Below, piece by piece: positions 22,268-33,201 of a DNA stretch of 64,000 nt; position 1 is the first letter of the stretch; each line of letters starts with the position of its first letter. This stretch comes from Erodium maritimum. Lineage: Eukaryota > Streptophyta > Magnoliopsida > Geraniales > Geraniaceae. A model generated the notes under the pieces. The model saw nothing but the letters and a program-made list of their open reading frames with translations. It ran no database searches and was not told the DNA's origin. The position numbers and the translations under genes are program-made. The stretch spans positions 49,621,825-49,685,824 of the forward strand of contig OY997591.1 of assembly GCA_963921825.1 (NCBI GenBank), in the 5' to 3' direction.

Positions 22268-23515
22268 CTGTTCATAAACACAAATGTTTTTTCATCATTA
22301 CTCTAAAAGATTCAAACTTCAAAGTAAGGGCACAAGATGCCAACCATTTATTGTTGTATAGCCGAAATCTATATACATACAACTACATGTTGTTGATACA
22401 CGAGAATCAAGAATGTAGAAATACAAAAACATGAACTCAAAGAATTAACACTTCCCAGGAAAGCATTTTATCATGTGAGTATGAATAACGATACAATTGT
22501 CATAGAGAACATAAAATTTCTATTGGCTTCTTAAGCTCACTAAATAAAAAGAAATTGCCATTTACACTGATTGCAGGACATATATACCACATTGCAGATT
22601 CTATGAACTTCAGACACAATTTCATCTCTCAAATCGCTAGGAAAAATATACCCTTTTCCAATTTGTGGACATTACCTCAATGAAAACCCCCAACAATTAC
22701 TAAATCTTTCAACAATTACCAAATCTTTCACTTGGGAAATACCCATTTTTCAGAAACCCAAGTTCTTTATAGCAACCTAGCTCAAGCCCTTCATAATCCA
22801 ATCTATTTGCAGCATTTACCACCCGACAATGTTTTGAAAGGCAGAACCGGGAACCGGGGCGTTTCCCTATTGCCTCATGAGGTGTAAGCCTCAATAATAA
22901 AATAATATGTTCATAAAGAGCAGAATCTAGTTAAAACAGCACATAATTTCATAGGAAATTCATCAAATTAGAAATCATAAGTTTAAAATCACAGCACTCA
23001 TCCATTAGCAACTCACAAGGGCACATTTGAGCAATTTCCCCCAATATCTATTCCAATATGAGCAAATCTATATTCCAATATCCATTCCAATTTACAATCT
23101 GTCCTAAGTGAGCAAGTCTCTATGATTAAAGCATTCCCATTTCAGATACAATTTCCTACTCAATAATCAATACTGCAAACACAAAACACGATAATCAATA
23201 CTGTTACTACATTAATTGTAATGCAAAAAGGAAGGCTTTAGAAAATGCATGCAAAAATGAGAGTTTAATCTCCAAAAATCATCTGTTCTAGAGTCCAAAA
23301 CACAAACAAAAACAGATTTTACAAAACTAGATAAAAGCCTATATCAACCTCCAGGTTGAGGACATAAAGACTGGATTAGAAGGAGTGAATGCCTGAAAAT
23401 GCATTGAAACCAGTGGATGATTCGTTGGTACCAGAGAAACGAAGCTTACCTGAGATCGGCCGGAGACTGAGATGAGACGCGCGAGAAGGAGAGAGCAGAC
23501 TGCGTTTAGGGCTTT
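22268..23515 (-). other. NRPD7: NRPD7 5'UTR exon and intron
   Basis: The first, noncoding exon is about 23515-23450 and ends at donor CTCAG|GTAAGC; the intron runs 23449-22268 to acceptor AACAG. No coding sequence is seen in the intron. 23516-24086 upstream is AT-rich promoter and spacer DNA with no recognised gene. Confidence 0.7.
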
Positions 23516-24509
23516 ATTTTCAATTTCAGAAATTTAGAAGGTTTAGTTCTTCCGTATTTTTCATTTGCAGAGAGCCCAACTTATTAGAGTTAATTTTAAA
23601 TTATTTTCGAGTCTTCCTAATTTTCATTAGTTTATCGTACATCCTTTTAAAAAACGCGAAATTGTCCGTGTACTATATATCAAAAATAAAATAACTCTTT
23701 CTAAAATTACTTTTCAAAATCAAATTGCAATTTTAAATTATAAATAAATAAATTACATTTTTTTTTAAATTACACTGAGTTAAAGGTTGAATTTCTAAAA
23801 TTAAAAAAACAATTGAATTTTTTAAAAGAAATACATGGTCCTCTTTAGAAGACCGACCGACAATCAAACATTCTTGTATCAAGTCGAGCCATAGTTGATT
23901 TGTTGAGTTTTACATCTATGTGTTCTGGCGTTTAGCCTCAATTGTCAAAACTAAATTTACACTGATTATAGCTCTAGAACCAGTACAAAGAATTTTTTGA
24001 GGACGATCCATACTCTTAAACTAATTCTTTTTTACTGTTTTCTCATTAAATTAAATATCTTTTGCTAAAAAAATAATAGTCTGGAGCAAGATTATATATA
24101 TATTTTTTACTAAAAGGTGCATGTATTATTAATTATAAAAAAGAATCATTACACTGTATAAAGCCCCTGCAGGTCTCTTTACAAAAAACTCTGAGACGGA
24201 TGATCGAACCACCCGGTGTTGAAAGAGCCATAAAAGCAAACTGAAATAAAACTACACTATGAAGAAACAATGATTGTTGCTCAAGGTATTGCCTAAATGT
24301 TGTATACTCTGTAGAGAGCTACCGAACATATTATCATTAGCTTCAAAGGGAGTCAGAGCTCTTCTTAGGAATCCCTCCCAAGGTCAGTCCTTAGAACACT
24401 GAATCCCTTTCATTCCTCCATGCAGGGCTGCTTTCCCGTCTTGTCCTGGTCGTCTCGGGATTCCCTTACGGACCCCTTTTCACTCCCCCAACTCATGTTC
24501 CAACTTCAG

Positions 24510-25922
24510 TCACAACTCTAGCTTCAAGGAAAGGTCTATCTCTATGCCCAAGTAGGCCCAGGTTGTCAGGTGTGCAGCTACCAAAGAGCTGGTCGGACCT
24601 AAATTTTTTTCAGCCCGGATCCACCGAGCGGGCCTAGGTGACGCCCTGAGGACTTGCACTGTTAGGTGCAGTATCCACAGATACAATTGGACCCCTTCCC
24701 CGAGACAAGGGGCCTTAGGTGCAGAAGATGAGGATACCAGTTTGGGGGACGCCTGATGGTCCCAGTTTGTGGCATAGTTCTTCACCTGGCGATCTCGCTG
24801 AAATTCCAAGATAGATGAATCGTACCATGGGGTGCCCACCACCTCTTGATTACACTCATTGACAAAGTGTCCTTTCAAGCCACAGTTAAAACAAAACAAA
24901 ACACAAGCAAATTTTTGTAAGTGAGTGAGATACGAACTGGGTTGGGGAATTCCCAAAACCGAAGGAGAAGCTGACGACGTAAAGGACGTTCCTCGAGGTG
25001 TCAAAATCGAACCTTCACTGTCCCTCCCCAACATACACTCCATTGGTTGCATGGGATATCCACACACAGCCCCAGTACCGACCCAATCGTTCTCTCATGG
25101 TTCTGGTGCGTACCAAAAGAGTAAGATTATGGGCATGTACCCATAATTGGAGTCGGTTCAGGGCAGGGGGCTCCCCAGCCATCGGATCCAAATCACCCAT
25201 CACAAGTGATCGCCCATCGAAGCACCATAGTTCATTCCCCCGAACTCATGCACGGGTCTTCTCCGTCTCGAAGTAGAAACCGAAGACACCGGGCCCGATA
25301 TCCTTGATCACCAACACATTCGTCGACTTTCCCCACGCCTTGGTGATGATCCTGAGGAGGATATCCTTCCGAGGGGGCTTGGAGGCCAACAATTTTCCCA
25401 TCATGACAAATTGTTGGCCAGCTAGAACCGACATGCTCACCGGAGCATATGGCACCACCACCTCGACTTCTTCCTCTTCCTCCTCTGACGTATAAGCCGA
25501 TAGACCATCTTGGAGGCTAGTCAGGTGAGATTCCAGAGACACCGGTAGAGGTGGTGCCCCCGAGGAAGACCCGACCTCTTTGTCCTTAAAGACCCTACGG
25601 CGGTGGACCATACCCGGCGACGGTGGACCATACACGATGACGGAGTGAACAACGTAGGGATCATAGGGATACAATATTCGTTAGGAATCCCGACCCCTTC
25701 GCAACAACCCTCCAGCTCCGCCCTTCCTGAATCATTCAGGGGAGCTTTCCCTCGAAGAGGGTCCCGGACCAGTAGGGGCGACGAAACGACGGTAGCGGCT
25801 TCCACAGACGGCGTAACGCCGGTAGGGACAGAATCCGACGGTGAGGAGATATTAGGGGCCACCTTAGGAGGGGGCGGCCTTGTCGAGCCATCGACAACGA
25901 TTGTTGGCGGTGGAGGCTCCAA
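24510..25922 (-). pseudogene. LINE ORF1-type protein (DUF4283 plus CCHC knuckle), broken
   Basis: Start near 25922 with a Pro/Ser-rich leader. An acidic run (EEEEEEVEVVV, ~25470) is followed by the DUF4283 domain: QQFVMMGKLLASKPPRKDIL, AWGKSTNVLVIKDIG, FYFETEKTRA, then (~25200-25040) LVMGDLDP and LQLWVHAHNL. A zinc knuckle CFNCGLKGHFVNEC lies at ~24890-24850, and the frame ends at 24510. There is a frame change near 25600, where a short GGTCCACCG repeat is duplicated, a stop at 25246-25248, and a further frame change before the knuckle. This domain pair is typical of plant L1-type ORF1, an RNA-binding protein. 24101-24509 would be the 3' part. Confidence 0.75.
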
Positions 25923-26723
25923 AACCCTAGCGTAACTTACAGACGAAGCAAGGGGTTTGGATTTGAATGGATGACCTCGTCATGGCTTCCTCAGAGAAGC
26001 AGAGGATCTCGGGGAGAAGAGCACGATTGTAGAGTTCGGTGTAGGTGGGAGAGTCGTGGTGGAGAGGGATAGAGGAACCAGAACGATGGAAGTCTGTTGT
26101 GGTTTTCTTCTATGTAAGAACCGCCCCCGGTCGAACCGGAGGTTTTCGGCGAAAGTTGACTTTTTATTGGAAAAGTCAACCAATGACTCCAAGGGTCATT
26201 CGAGACCTTTTCGGGGCCCAAAAATCTTAGCCGTCGTCACGGATAGCTTAATTGGGTCATTTCCTTCCAAACGTTGGTCTTTCGGGAAAAAGTCAAACTT
26301 GGTCAACCAACGAGGGGTGGGCCATCCGGGACTTATCCGAGACCCAAAAAGCTTAACCTTCATCACGGTTGGATTCGTTGGGTCGTTTCCAATCAAATGA
26401 GGGTAATTTCGAAAAAAGTCAATTTTGGTCAACGGAGGGCAAACGGTCTTTTCGGCTCAGATTTTTGGGATGAGATATTTATTTGGACGTGGACCCCACC
26501 AAAACTATTTTGAATTTCAAATTATTAGAAGGAAAAGAAATTGAATGGGAAATATACCTTTTGCCTTCACTTTGCCAAAATTGAGGAAACATGGAAAAAA
26601 AGGTGTTTGGTCTTTACCCTTTTGGGATAAGACCCACTTGTGCACCATCTCTTCTTTATTTTTTTTACCCTAGCCGAACCACAAGGTAGAGAAAGTTTCT
26701 CTTGTGCCTCCATTGAAGAACCA

Positions 26724-26798
26724 AGGAAGAAGAAGAAGAAGAAGAAGAAGAAGAAGAAGAAGAAGAAGAAGAAGAAGAAGAAGAAGAAGAAGAAGAAG
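26724..26798 (+). repeat. (GAA)n microsatellite in the solo LTR
   Basis: About 25 units of GAA/AAG without interruption. It explains the poly-Leu, poly-Lys and poly-Arg frames here. Confidence 0.97.
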
Positions 26799-28189
26799 CT
26801 CAAACAGGCTCCCTTTCTCCCCCAAAACTCGTTTTTCTTTGTCATTTCTTCCCCTTTCTTCATCCCAAATGGTAAGAACCTCTCTATTTTCTTTTAGGAG
26901 CATTTAAAATATGTGGGTAAGGGATGAACCATCTTGGTTTGGAGTGGTGAGGGTTGGAAACTTGAAAACAAGTTGGGATTTGTAAAGAGTTGTGAAAGAT
27001 TCATGAAAATCAAAGCTGAAAGTGAAACCCTAGCTTGGAGGAATCTGGAAAAGCTTGAAATTGGGACTAAAATCAAATGGCTTTTGTTGAGACTTGATGG
27101 TTTAAAGACATTCATCACATTTGGGACATTTTGGACAAAAATACGAATTTTCCGGCGACCGGAGGCTCGCCGGAGCGCCGGCCGGTCGCCGGAGGTCTGA
27201 CCACTGTAGACCGAAGCTAGGCTTGGGCCAGAACTGACTCGAGCCAAGCCGGACCGCGCCAAGCCGGACTTGGGCCATGCCTGGTCTTGGGCCAGATCAG
27301 ATCCGGGTCTTGGTCTGGGTCAGGTCCGGGTCGGGTCTGGGTGTGGGTCCGGGTCTGGGTTAAGGTTTGGGCCGGGTCTGGGTCTGGACCGGGTCTGATC
27401 CGGGTCGGATTCGGGTCCGGTTTCCGGGTCGGGTCGGATTCGGGTGGGGTTATTTATTTAATTAATTAGTTTAAACCGATTAAATTAAAAGGGACTTCGT
27501 CGATAAATTAGAGGACTGATTCGGACTGAACCGGGACTGATTACCACCTTTAATTGTTGAAATCAGACTTTGACCTCGATCGTGGAGAAGACCGGAGGTA
27601 GGCCCGGACGTCAGCAGCTAGGAGTTCCAGATAGAGTCTGAGAGGTAGGGAAAAGTACTAAACTCCTCGTTTAATTTAAATAACGCTAATAGTATGCTTA
27701 TAGGATAATAATAACCGGAAAGGTCCTAGATTGCATATAGGATGTGATTCACTAGTTAATCGCTTTCAATATCTTGGGAAATTGTCGTGCTGGTAGAATG
27801 GCCATGTCGAGCCTTATGATTGCTTGTTGATTGTATTTATTGATGATTGATCACCGTAAGGTTGATGCATGTTCCGTCCTTAGGATAAGATATGAGTCAT
27901 ACTAAACTAATTAAATTATGATGATCGTAATGTAATTGGTTGATCCATGTTATGATTGATTGATCGAGTGAATGTTTGAATGTGAATTGGTTGTGCCTAA
28001 TGATATGATCGGGTGAGTGATAGACCGATGGTGCGTGATTGGTAAGTCATGCCATTAAGTTGGTTGTTATGATGCGTTCGTTGTAGCGTGTTCGGTAAGT
28101 TTGGTTGGTATAGCATGTCAGTGTGAATTGTTGGGTTGATATGTTGGTATGATGGGTACACGATGATTAGGTTACGTGATAACTAATAA

Positions 28190-29800
28190 GGTGTACCTAC
28201 CTTCCGACTAGAAGTCGGTAAAATGCGCTGTGATTCCATGATAAGGTGTACCTACCTTCCGACTAGGAGTCGGTAAAATGTGTTGTTGCCAGTGTTAACG
28301 CGCACCTGCCTTCCGACTCAATGTCGGTAAAATGAGCTAAGAATCGTGATAAGGTGCGTCTGCCCTCCGACTGGGTGTCGGTAAATTGTGCTATAGCTGT
28401 GAGATCTGGCGTATTAAGGGGGACTTATGTGTGTGTATTGTTAATGATTTGTTGTGTGATTGCTATTGCTTTACCGTTGTGTGTGTATTGGCTGGACGCT
28501 GTGACTTGTACCCCGTGCTATGGGAAGATACCCGACCGTTGTGTGTGTTCGGTAAGTTTGGTTGGTATAGCATGTCGGTGTGAATTTTTGGGTTGATATG
28601 TTGGTATGATGGGTACACGATGATTAGGTTACGTGATAAGGTGTACCTACCTTCCGACTAGAAGTCGGTAAAATGCGATGTGATTCCATGATAAGGTGTA
28701 CCTACCTTCCGACTAGGAGTCGGTAAAATGTGTTGTTGCTAGTGTTAACGCGCACCTGCCTTCCGACTCAATGTCGGTAAAATGAGCTAAGAATCGTGAT
28801 AAGGTGCGCCTGCCCTCCGACTAGGTGTCGGTGATCCGGCGTATTAAGGGGGACTTATGTGTGTGTATTGCTAATGATTTGTTGTGTGATTGCTATTGCT
28901 TTACCGTTGTGTGTGTATTGGCTGGACGCTGTGACTTGTACCCCGTGCTATGGGAAGATACCCGACCGTTGTGTGTGTTCGGTAAGTTTGGTTGGTATAG
29001 CATGTCGGTGTGAATTTTTGGGTTGATATGTTGGTATGATGGGTACACGATGATTAGGTTACGTGATAAGGTGTACCTACCTTCCGACTAGGAGTCGGTA
29101 AAATGTGTTGTTGCTAGTGTTAACGCGCACCTGCCTTCCGACTCAATGTCGGTAAAATGAGCTAAGAATCGTGATAAGGTGCGCCTGCCCTCCGACTAGG
29201 TGTCGGTGATCCGGCGTATTAAGGGGGACTTATGTGTGTGTATTGCTAATGATTTGTTGTGTGATTGCTATTGCTTTACCGTTGTGTGTGTATTGGCTGG
29301 ACGCTGTGACTTGTACCCCGTGCTATGGGAAGATACCCGACCGTTGTGTGTGTTCGGTAAGTTTGGTTGGTATAGCATGTCGGTGTGAATTTTTGGGTTG
29401 ATATGTTGGTATGATGGGTACACGATGATTAGGTTACGTGATAAGGTGTACCTACCTTCCGACTAGAAGTCGGTAAAATGCGATGTGATTCCATGATAAG
29501 GTGTACCTACCTTCCGACTAGGAGTCGGTAAAATGTGTTGTTGCCAGTGTTAACGCGCACCTGCCTTCCAACTCAATGTCGGTAAAATGAGCTAAGAATC
29601 GTGATAAGGTGTGCCTGCCCTCCGACTGGGTGTCGGTAAATTGTGCTATAGCTGTGAGATCTGGCGTATTAAGGGGGACTTATGTGTGTGTATTGCTAAT
29701 GATTTGTTGTGTGATTGCTATAGCTTTACCGTTGTGTGTGTATTGGCTGGACGCTGTGACTTGTACCTCGTGCTATGGGAAGATACCTGACCGATGTGTG
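28190..29800 (+). repeat. Hairpin-containing tandem array in the solo LTR (four long units)
   Basis: Units of about 375-450 bases recur; GGCGTATTAAGGGGGACTTA is found near 28408, 28838, 29213 and 29663. Each unit also holds two to four copies of a ~50 bp subunit with a perfect short hairpin, CCGACTAGAAGTCGG or CCGACTAGGAGTCGG, then TAAAATG. The open frames reading MSVIRRIKGDLCVCIANDLL are repeats of this noncoding unit. Confidence 0.9.
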
Positions 29801-30768
29801 TGCCGGTCCGGTGTACTGTTTGTGTGTTTTACCCCGACGTGAGTTCCAGAAAGTCAGTGTACAAATCGGAATCTGGTGATTTGATATTTATTTATTTCGG
29901 TATTTGTGTGTTCCTTTAACTGATTCCTTTGGTAAATTCGTTATCTTTCCGTTGATCTCATTGAGTGTTACCTTCTTTAAGTATTACATTTCTTGTTTAT
30001 CTTTATTCAGTGTCTGTTGAATAATTGCACTAATCGGTTTTATTGTTAAAACGGGGTTCCTTTACTCTACTGCTTTTTCCTACTGAGCGTAAGCTCACCC
30101 CACTTCTTGTTTACTGTTTGTACATGTTTTCTTGATGAGTAGACCTAGTGGTGGTCTCAGGGCTCGGGAGCTCCTTGAGGCTTCGGGAGATTTCATGTTT
30201 TAGAGACATACCGTACTTTGTATTAAACTACATTTTCTGTTATTCCGTTGGTTTGAGCTTTTAACTCTTAAATTTTGAACTTCATTTAAGTTTTTGCGGA
30301 GATTGTATTATTAAATTCCTTTTTATTTACTGTTTAAATTATTATTCCTAGTTCACGTTTCGAGTCCGGTCAAAACCGAATTTGGGGCGTGACATTCTAC
30401 GCCTCGGTTTTTTAGGGTGCACCACATCTGAAGAGGGGCGAGGTGGGGGCACAAGTGCCGAGGACTACGTTAGAGAAGACGGCTATGGGAAAAGACCGAC
30501 AACGAAGACATCAGTCTTGTCGACAACAGTGACAGAAAACTCCACAAGTAAGAGATAGGGTTTCCTCGAAAAGGAAGCTCTCAGACACAAGAGACGAGAG
30601 AGTTTTTTGTCGCTAAGTCTATGGACCAAGATTATATATAAATTACATCAACATGTATATTTATGTAATTTCAATAGCACGTTTATTTAGTATTCTTGTC
30701 CTTAAAATTAAAATGGAAAAAAATGTAAATTAAAAAAGAAATGGAAAAAAATGAATATAGTAAATTGA

Positions 30769-30774
30769 CACGTG
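30769..30774 (+). promoter_or_regulatory. G-box/ABRE (ACACGTGGC) upstream of the CAND gene
   Basis: ACACGTGGC, the classical strong ABRE/G-box form, lies about 130 bases before the CAND start codon at 30901. Plants with this motif near the start often respond to ABA through bZIP factors. Motif and position only. Confidence 0.45.
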
Positions 30775-30900
30775 GCAGTGGTGGTGAGCCAACCGATTTT
30801 CAATTTAGCTCCTCGTTTCGCTCCCGCAATTTCTATTGCATCCCCTTTCTTTCAGAAGGCAATTTCACACCTCTCCTCCGCCACCGCAACAGCCACCACC

Positions 30901-32214
30901 ATGGCGATGGAGATTCCGATCCCTCTCCTCTTCCTTCTCTTCTTCTTCCTCTGCCCAGCCACCGCCGAGATCAAAGTCCTCACCATCTCCTCCGACGACC
31001 GCCCCATGATCCTCTTCGAGAAATTCGGCTTCACGCACACCGGCAGGGTAACGATCTCCGCCTCCAACGTCAACGTCGCCACCGCCCTCTCATCGCTGCC
31101 GGAGCCCTCCCGCCTCGGCTTCTTCCTCCTCTCGGAGGAGTCGCTCCTCCAGGTCCTCCTCGAGATGCAGCGCAACACCCAATTCTGCGTCCTCGACTCC
31201 AACTACATCAGCCGCCTCTTCACCTTCCGCGACCTCTCTCCGCCGCCGGTCGCCTCTTTCAACCACTCCTACCCCGTCGTCTCCCCCAACGAATACAGCC
31301 TCTTCTTCGCCAATTGCGCCCCCCAGACCCGCGTCTCCATGAAGGTCCGCACCGAGGTCTTCAATCTCGACCCCGGCGGCGCCAGGGACTACCTCTCCGC
31401 CGGCCAGACCCAGCTCCCCCCTCTCTATTTCGTCTTCTCCCTCGCCTATTTTGGTTTTCTGGTCATTTGGGCCTACATCTGTTACAGCAACAAGCTATCG
31501 GTTCACCGGATCCATTTGCTCATGGCTGGGCTGTTGCTCATGAAAGCTCTGAATCTGATCTGTGCGGCGGAGGACAAGCACTACGTCAAGGTCACCGGCA
31601 CCCCTCACGGCTGGGATGTGCTGTTTTATGTATTCCAATTCATTCGTGTCGTGTTGCTCTTCACCGTGATTGTGCTGATCGGAACTGGGTGGTCCTTTTT
31701 CAAGCCGTTTTTGCAGGAGAAGGAGAAGAAGGTGTTGATGTTTGTGATCCCATTGCAGGTCTTGGCCAATGTGGCCTCTGTGGTGATCGGCGAGACAGGG
31801 CCCTTCATCAAGGATTGGGTGACCTGGAACCAGGTGTTTTTGTTGGTCGACATCCTGTGCTGCTGTGCAATCATCTTCCCCATTGTGTGGTCGATTCGAT
31901 CCCTCAGAGAGACCTCCAAGACTGACGGCAAGGCCGTCAGGAACTTGGCCAAGTTGCAGCTCTTCAGGCAGTTCTACATTGTTGTGATTGGATACTTGTA
32001 CTTCACAAGGATTGTTGTGTTTGCCCTCAGGACTATTGCTGCCTACGAGTATCAGTGGGTGAGTAGCGCGGCCGAGGAAGTGGCAAGCCTCATCTTTTAC
32101 ATTGTCATGTTTCACATGTTTAGGCCTGTGGAGCAGAATGAGTACTTTGCCCTTGACGACGAGGAAGAAGAGGCTGCTGAGATGGCTCTCAAGGATGAAG
32201 AGTTTGAGCTTTGA
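30901..32214 (+). CDS. CAND6/7: GOST-family seven-transmembrane protein (CAND6/CAND7-like, GPR107/108 relative)
   Basis: A single-exon frame of 437 aa. The ATG at 30901 has a strong context (CACCACCATGGCG) and opens a signal peptide, MAMEIPIPLLFLLFFFLCPA, cut near TAE. A luminal domain follows (residues ~22-190: IKVLTISSDDRPMILFEKFG, RLGFFLLSEES), then seven membrane segments from about residue 190 (PLYFVFSLAYFGFLVIW) to ~405, including the conserved LLMAGLLLMKALNLICAAEDK, GTPHGWDVLFYVFQF and GETGPFIKDWVTWNQVF, and an acidic cytosolic tail ending EEFEL. Arabidopsis CAND6 and CAND7 have the same length and these blocks. The family acts in the Golgi/endosomal system; a receptor role is proposed, not proven. 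The 5' half is much more GC-rich than the 3' half. In-frame sequence upstream of 30901 has no ATG. Confidence 0.93.
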   Translation: MAMEIPIPLLFLLFFFLCPATAEIKVLTISSDDRPMILFEKFGFTHTGRVTISASNVNVATALSSLPEPSRLGFFLLSEESLLQVLLEMQRNTQFCVLDSNYISRLFTFRDLSPPPVASFNHSYPVVSPNEYSLFFANCAPQTRVSMKVRTEVFNLDPGGARDYLSAGQTQLPPLYFVFSLAYFGFLVIWAYICYSNKLSVHRIHLLMAGLLLMKALNLICAAEDKHYVKVTGTPHGWDVLFYVFQFIRVVLLFTVIVLIGTGWSFFKPFLQEKEKKVLMFVIPLQVLANVASVVIGETGPFIKDWVTWNQVFLLVDILCCCAIIFPIVWSIRSLRETSKTDGKAVRNLAKLQLFRQFYIVVIGYLYFTRIVVFALRTIAAYEYQWVSSAAEEVASLIFYIVMFHMFRPVEQNEYFALDDEEEEAAEMALKDEEFEL

Positions 32215-33201
32215 GTCCAAAAATGGTGGTTTTGATGAGAATATACTGGTGGTAGGAGAATTGGGTCAGGTCTGCTACTGCTATTTACTTATTGCTGCTG
32301 AATTGCATTTTTGTCTTGTTCTTTTTTGTTTTGTTTTGTTTTGTTTTGACTTAATCTTGTTCTTATTATGTTGATCAAATTTGAATTGGTTCATGATTAT
32401 TCCTGCAGTTTATTAACACATACATCACCCCAGAATAGTATTGCTATCACTGTAAAAAAAAAGTTTGTCACTCAATAAAAATCAACAATTTTCAAAAACG
32501 GTCTTGGTTCTAGTATACTGATTAATACTGGGTTTCTGGTTTGGCGATTTTTAGCTATCAACATTGAGCATCTCACATCTCTTTGCAATGTGATCATAGT
32601 TGTCCAATTGTGGTTTCTGTTGATGAATCAAGTGAAGAATTTAAGGATGAGAAAACCTCAATCAATCTATGTCCCATCCATGTCTGGTTTTAGAACATCT
32701 ACTCTTGTGTTTATGATCTGGCTCATATCAAGTGAAGAATGCAAGGATGAGATGTCTGGTTTTATGACATTTACTCTTATTTCATGATCTTCCTCATAAT
32801 TTCTGTATCTGTGTACTAAAAGTACTGTTTATTGCTCATCCAGACATTATGCCAAGACTTTTTATATACAAAGAACAAGCTATACAAACTTATCCAAAAT
32901 GTTTGTAGAAAACCAATTATGGTGAATCCAAAACATAAAACAGTGCGAAGGGATTTTATTGTCCCACTTAAATTATATAAGAATTCTTACATAAATTTAT
33001 CACAAACAAATAAAACAATGGGAGAGCCTACTTTAAACCTAGGTAGGAGCTATGAAAAAGAGGAAAAAAGATAAGGATACAGCCACAAACCAAAGAGGCT
33101 TGGGTTCAAATCTACATAACATCGTCAATTCAAGACTAACCTCATGAAGTTAGCACGAGTCCTGAAGCTGGGTTGATGTTCGAGAGGGGGTATCTTCAAG
33201 T
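32215..33201. other. CAND 3'UTR and spacer
   Basis: It starts with the CAND 3'UTR (AATAAA-like CAATAAAAA near 32474). A short repeat, TCAAGTGAAGAAT..AAGGATGAGA, occurs near 32628 and 32728. No gene is recognised; the right end is the 3'UTR of the convergent GALT3 gene. Confidence 0.5.

Larger units (their letters stand above)
26113..30394 (+). mobile_element. Solo LTR (4.3 kb) of a Ty3/gypsy element, inside the LINE
   Basis: It starts TGTAAGAACCGCCCCCGGTC and ends TTTGGGGCGTGACA, flanked by the 5 bp duplication TTCTA at 26108-26112 and 30395-30399. The first ~300 bases (GTTGACTTTTTATTGGAAAA, TCTTAGCCGTCGTC) match the start of the LTRs at 48183 and 53546, so it belongs to a sister subfamily. 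It contains a GAA microsatellite (26724-26798), a GGGTC-rich stretch (27270-27440) and a long repeat array (28190-29800). Typical outcome of LTR-LTR recombination; no internal region remains. Confidence 0.92.
24087..30640 (-). mobile_element. LINE-type insertion with 14 bp target duplication, split by a solo LTR
   Basis: CAAGATTATATATA is found at 24087-24100 and again at 30627-30640 and brackets the insertion. Within it lies a minus-strand ORF1-type gene (24510-25922), 5'UTR sequence up to 26112, a solo LTR (26113-30394) and, beyond the LTR's target repeat, the remaining 5'UTR and 5' end (30400-30626). The 3' end on the left has only a short A-rich tail (complement of TATTTTTTAC). Without the LTR the element is about 2.2 kb. 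No reverse transcriptase frame is present, so it is a shortened or non-autonomous copy. Confidence 0.75.

Noticed and set aside
26567-26907. Poly-Leu, poly-Lys, poly-Arg and poly-Phe frames
   Set aside because: All are the six-frame shadow of the (GAA)n microsatellite.
28190-29800. Regularly spaced palindromic repeats that look like a CRISPR array
   Set aside because: This is plant nuclear DNA; the units are nested 50 and 400 bp repeats inside an LTR, with no unique spacers of even length and no cas genes.
30772-30900. N-terminal extension of the CAND protein from 30772
   Set aside because: The frame begins with GTG, not ATG, and the signal peptide starts at the strong-context ATG 30901.
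30741-31925. 394-codon frame overlapping the CAND gene
   Set aside because: Shifted-frame shadow of a GC-rich coding sequence; no domain, and the true frame matches CAND6/7 throughout.
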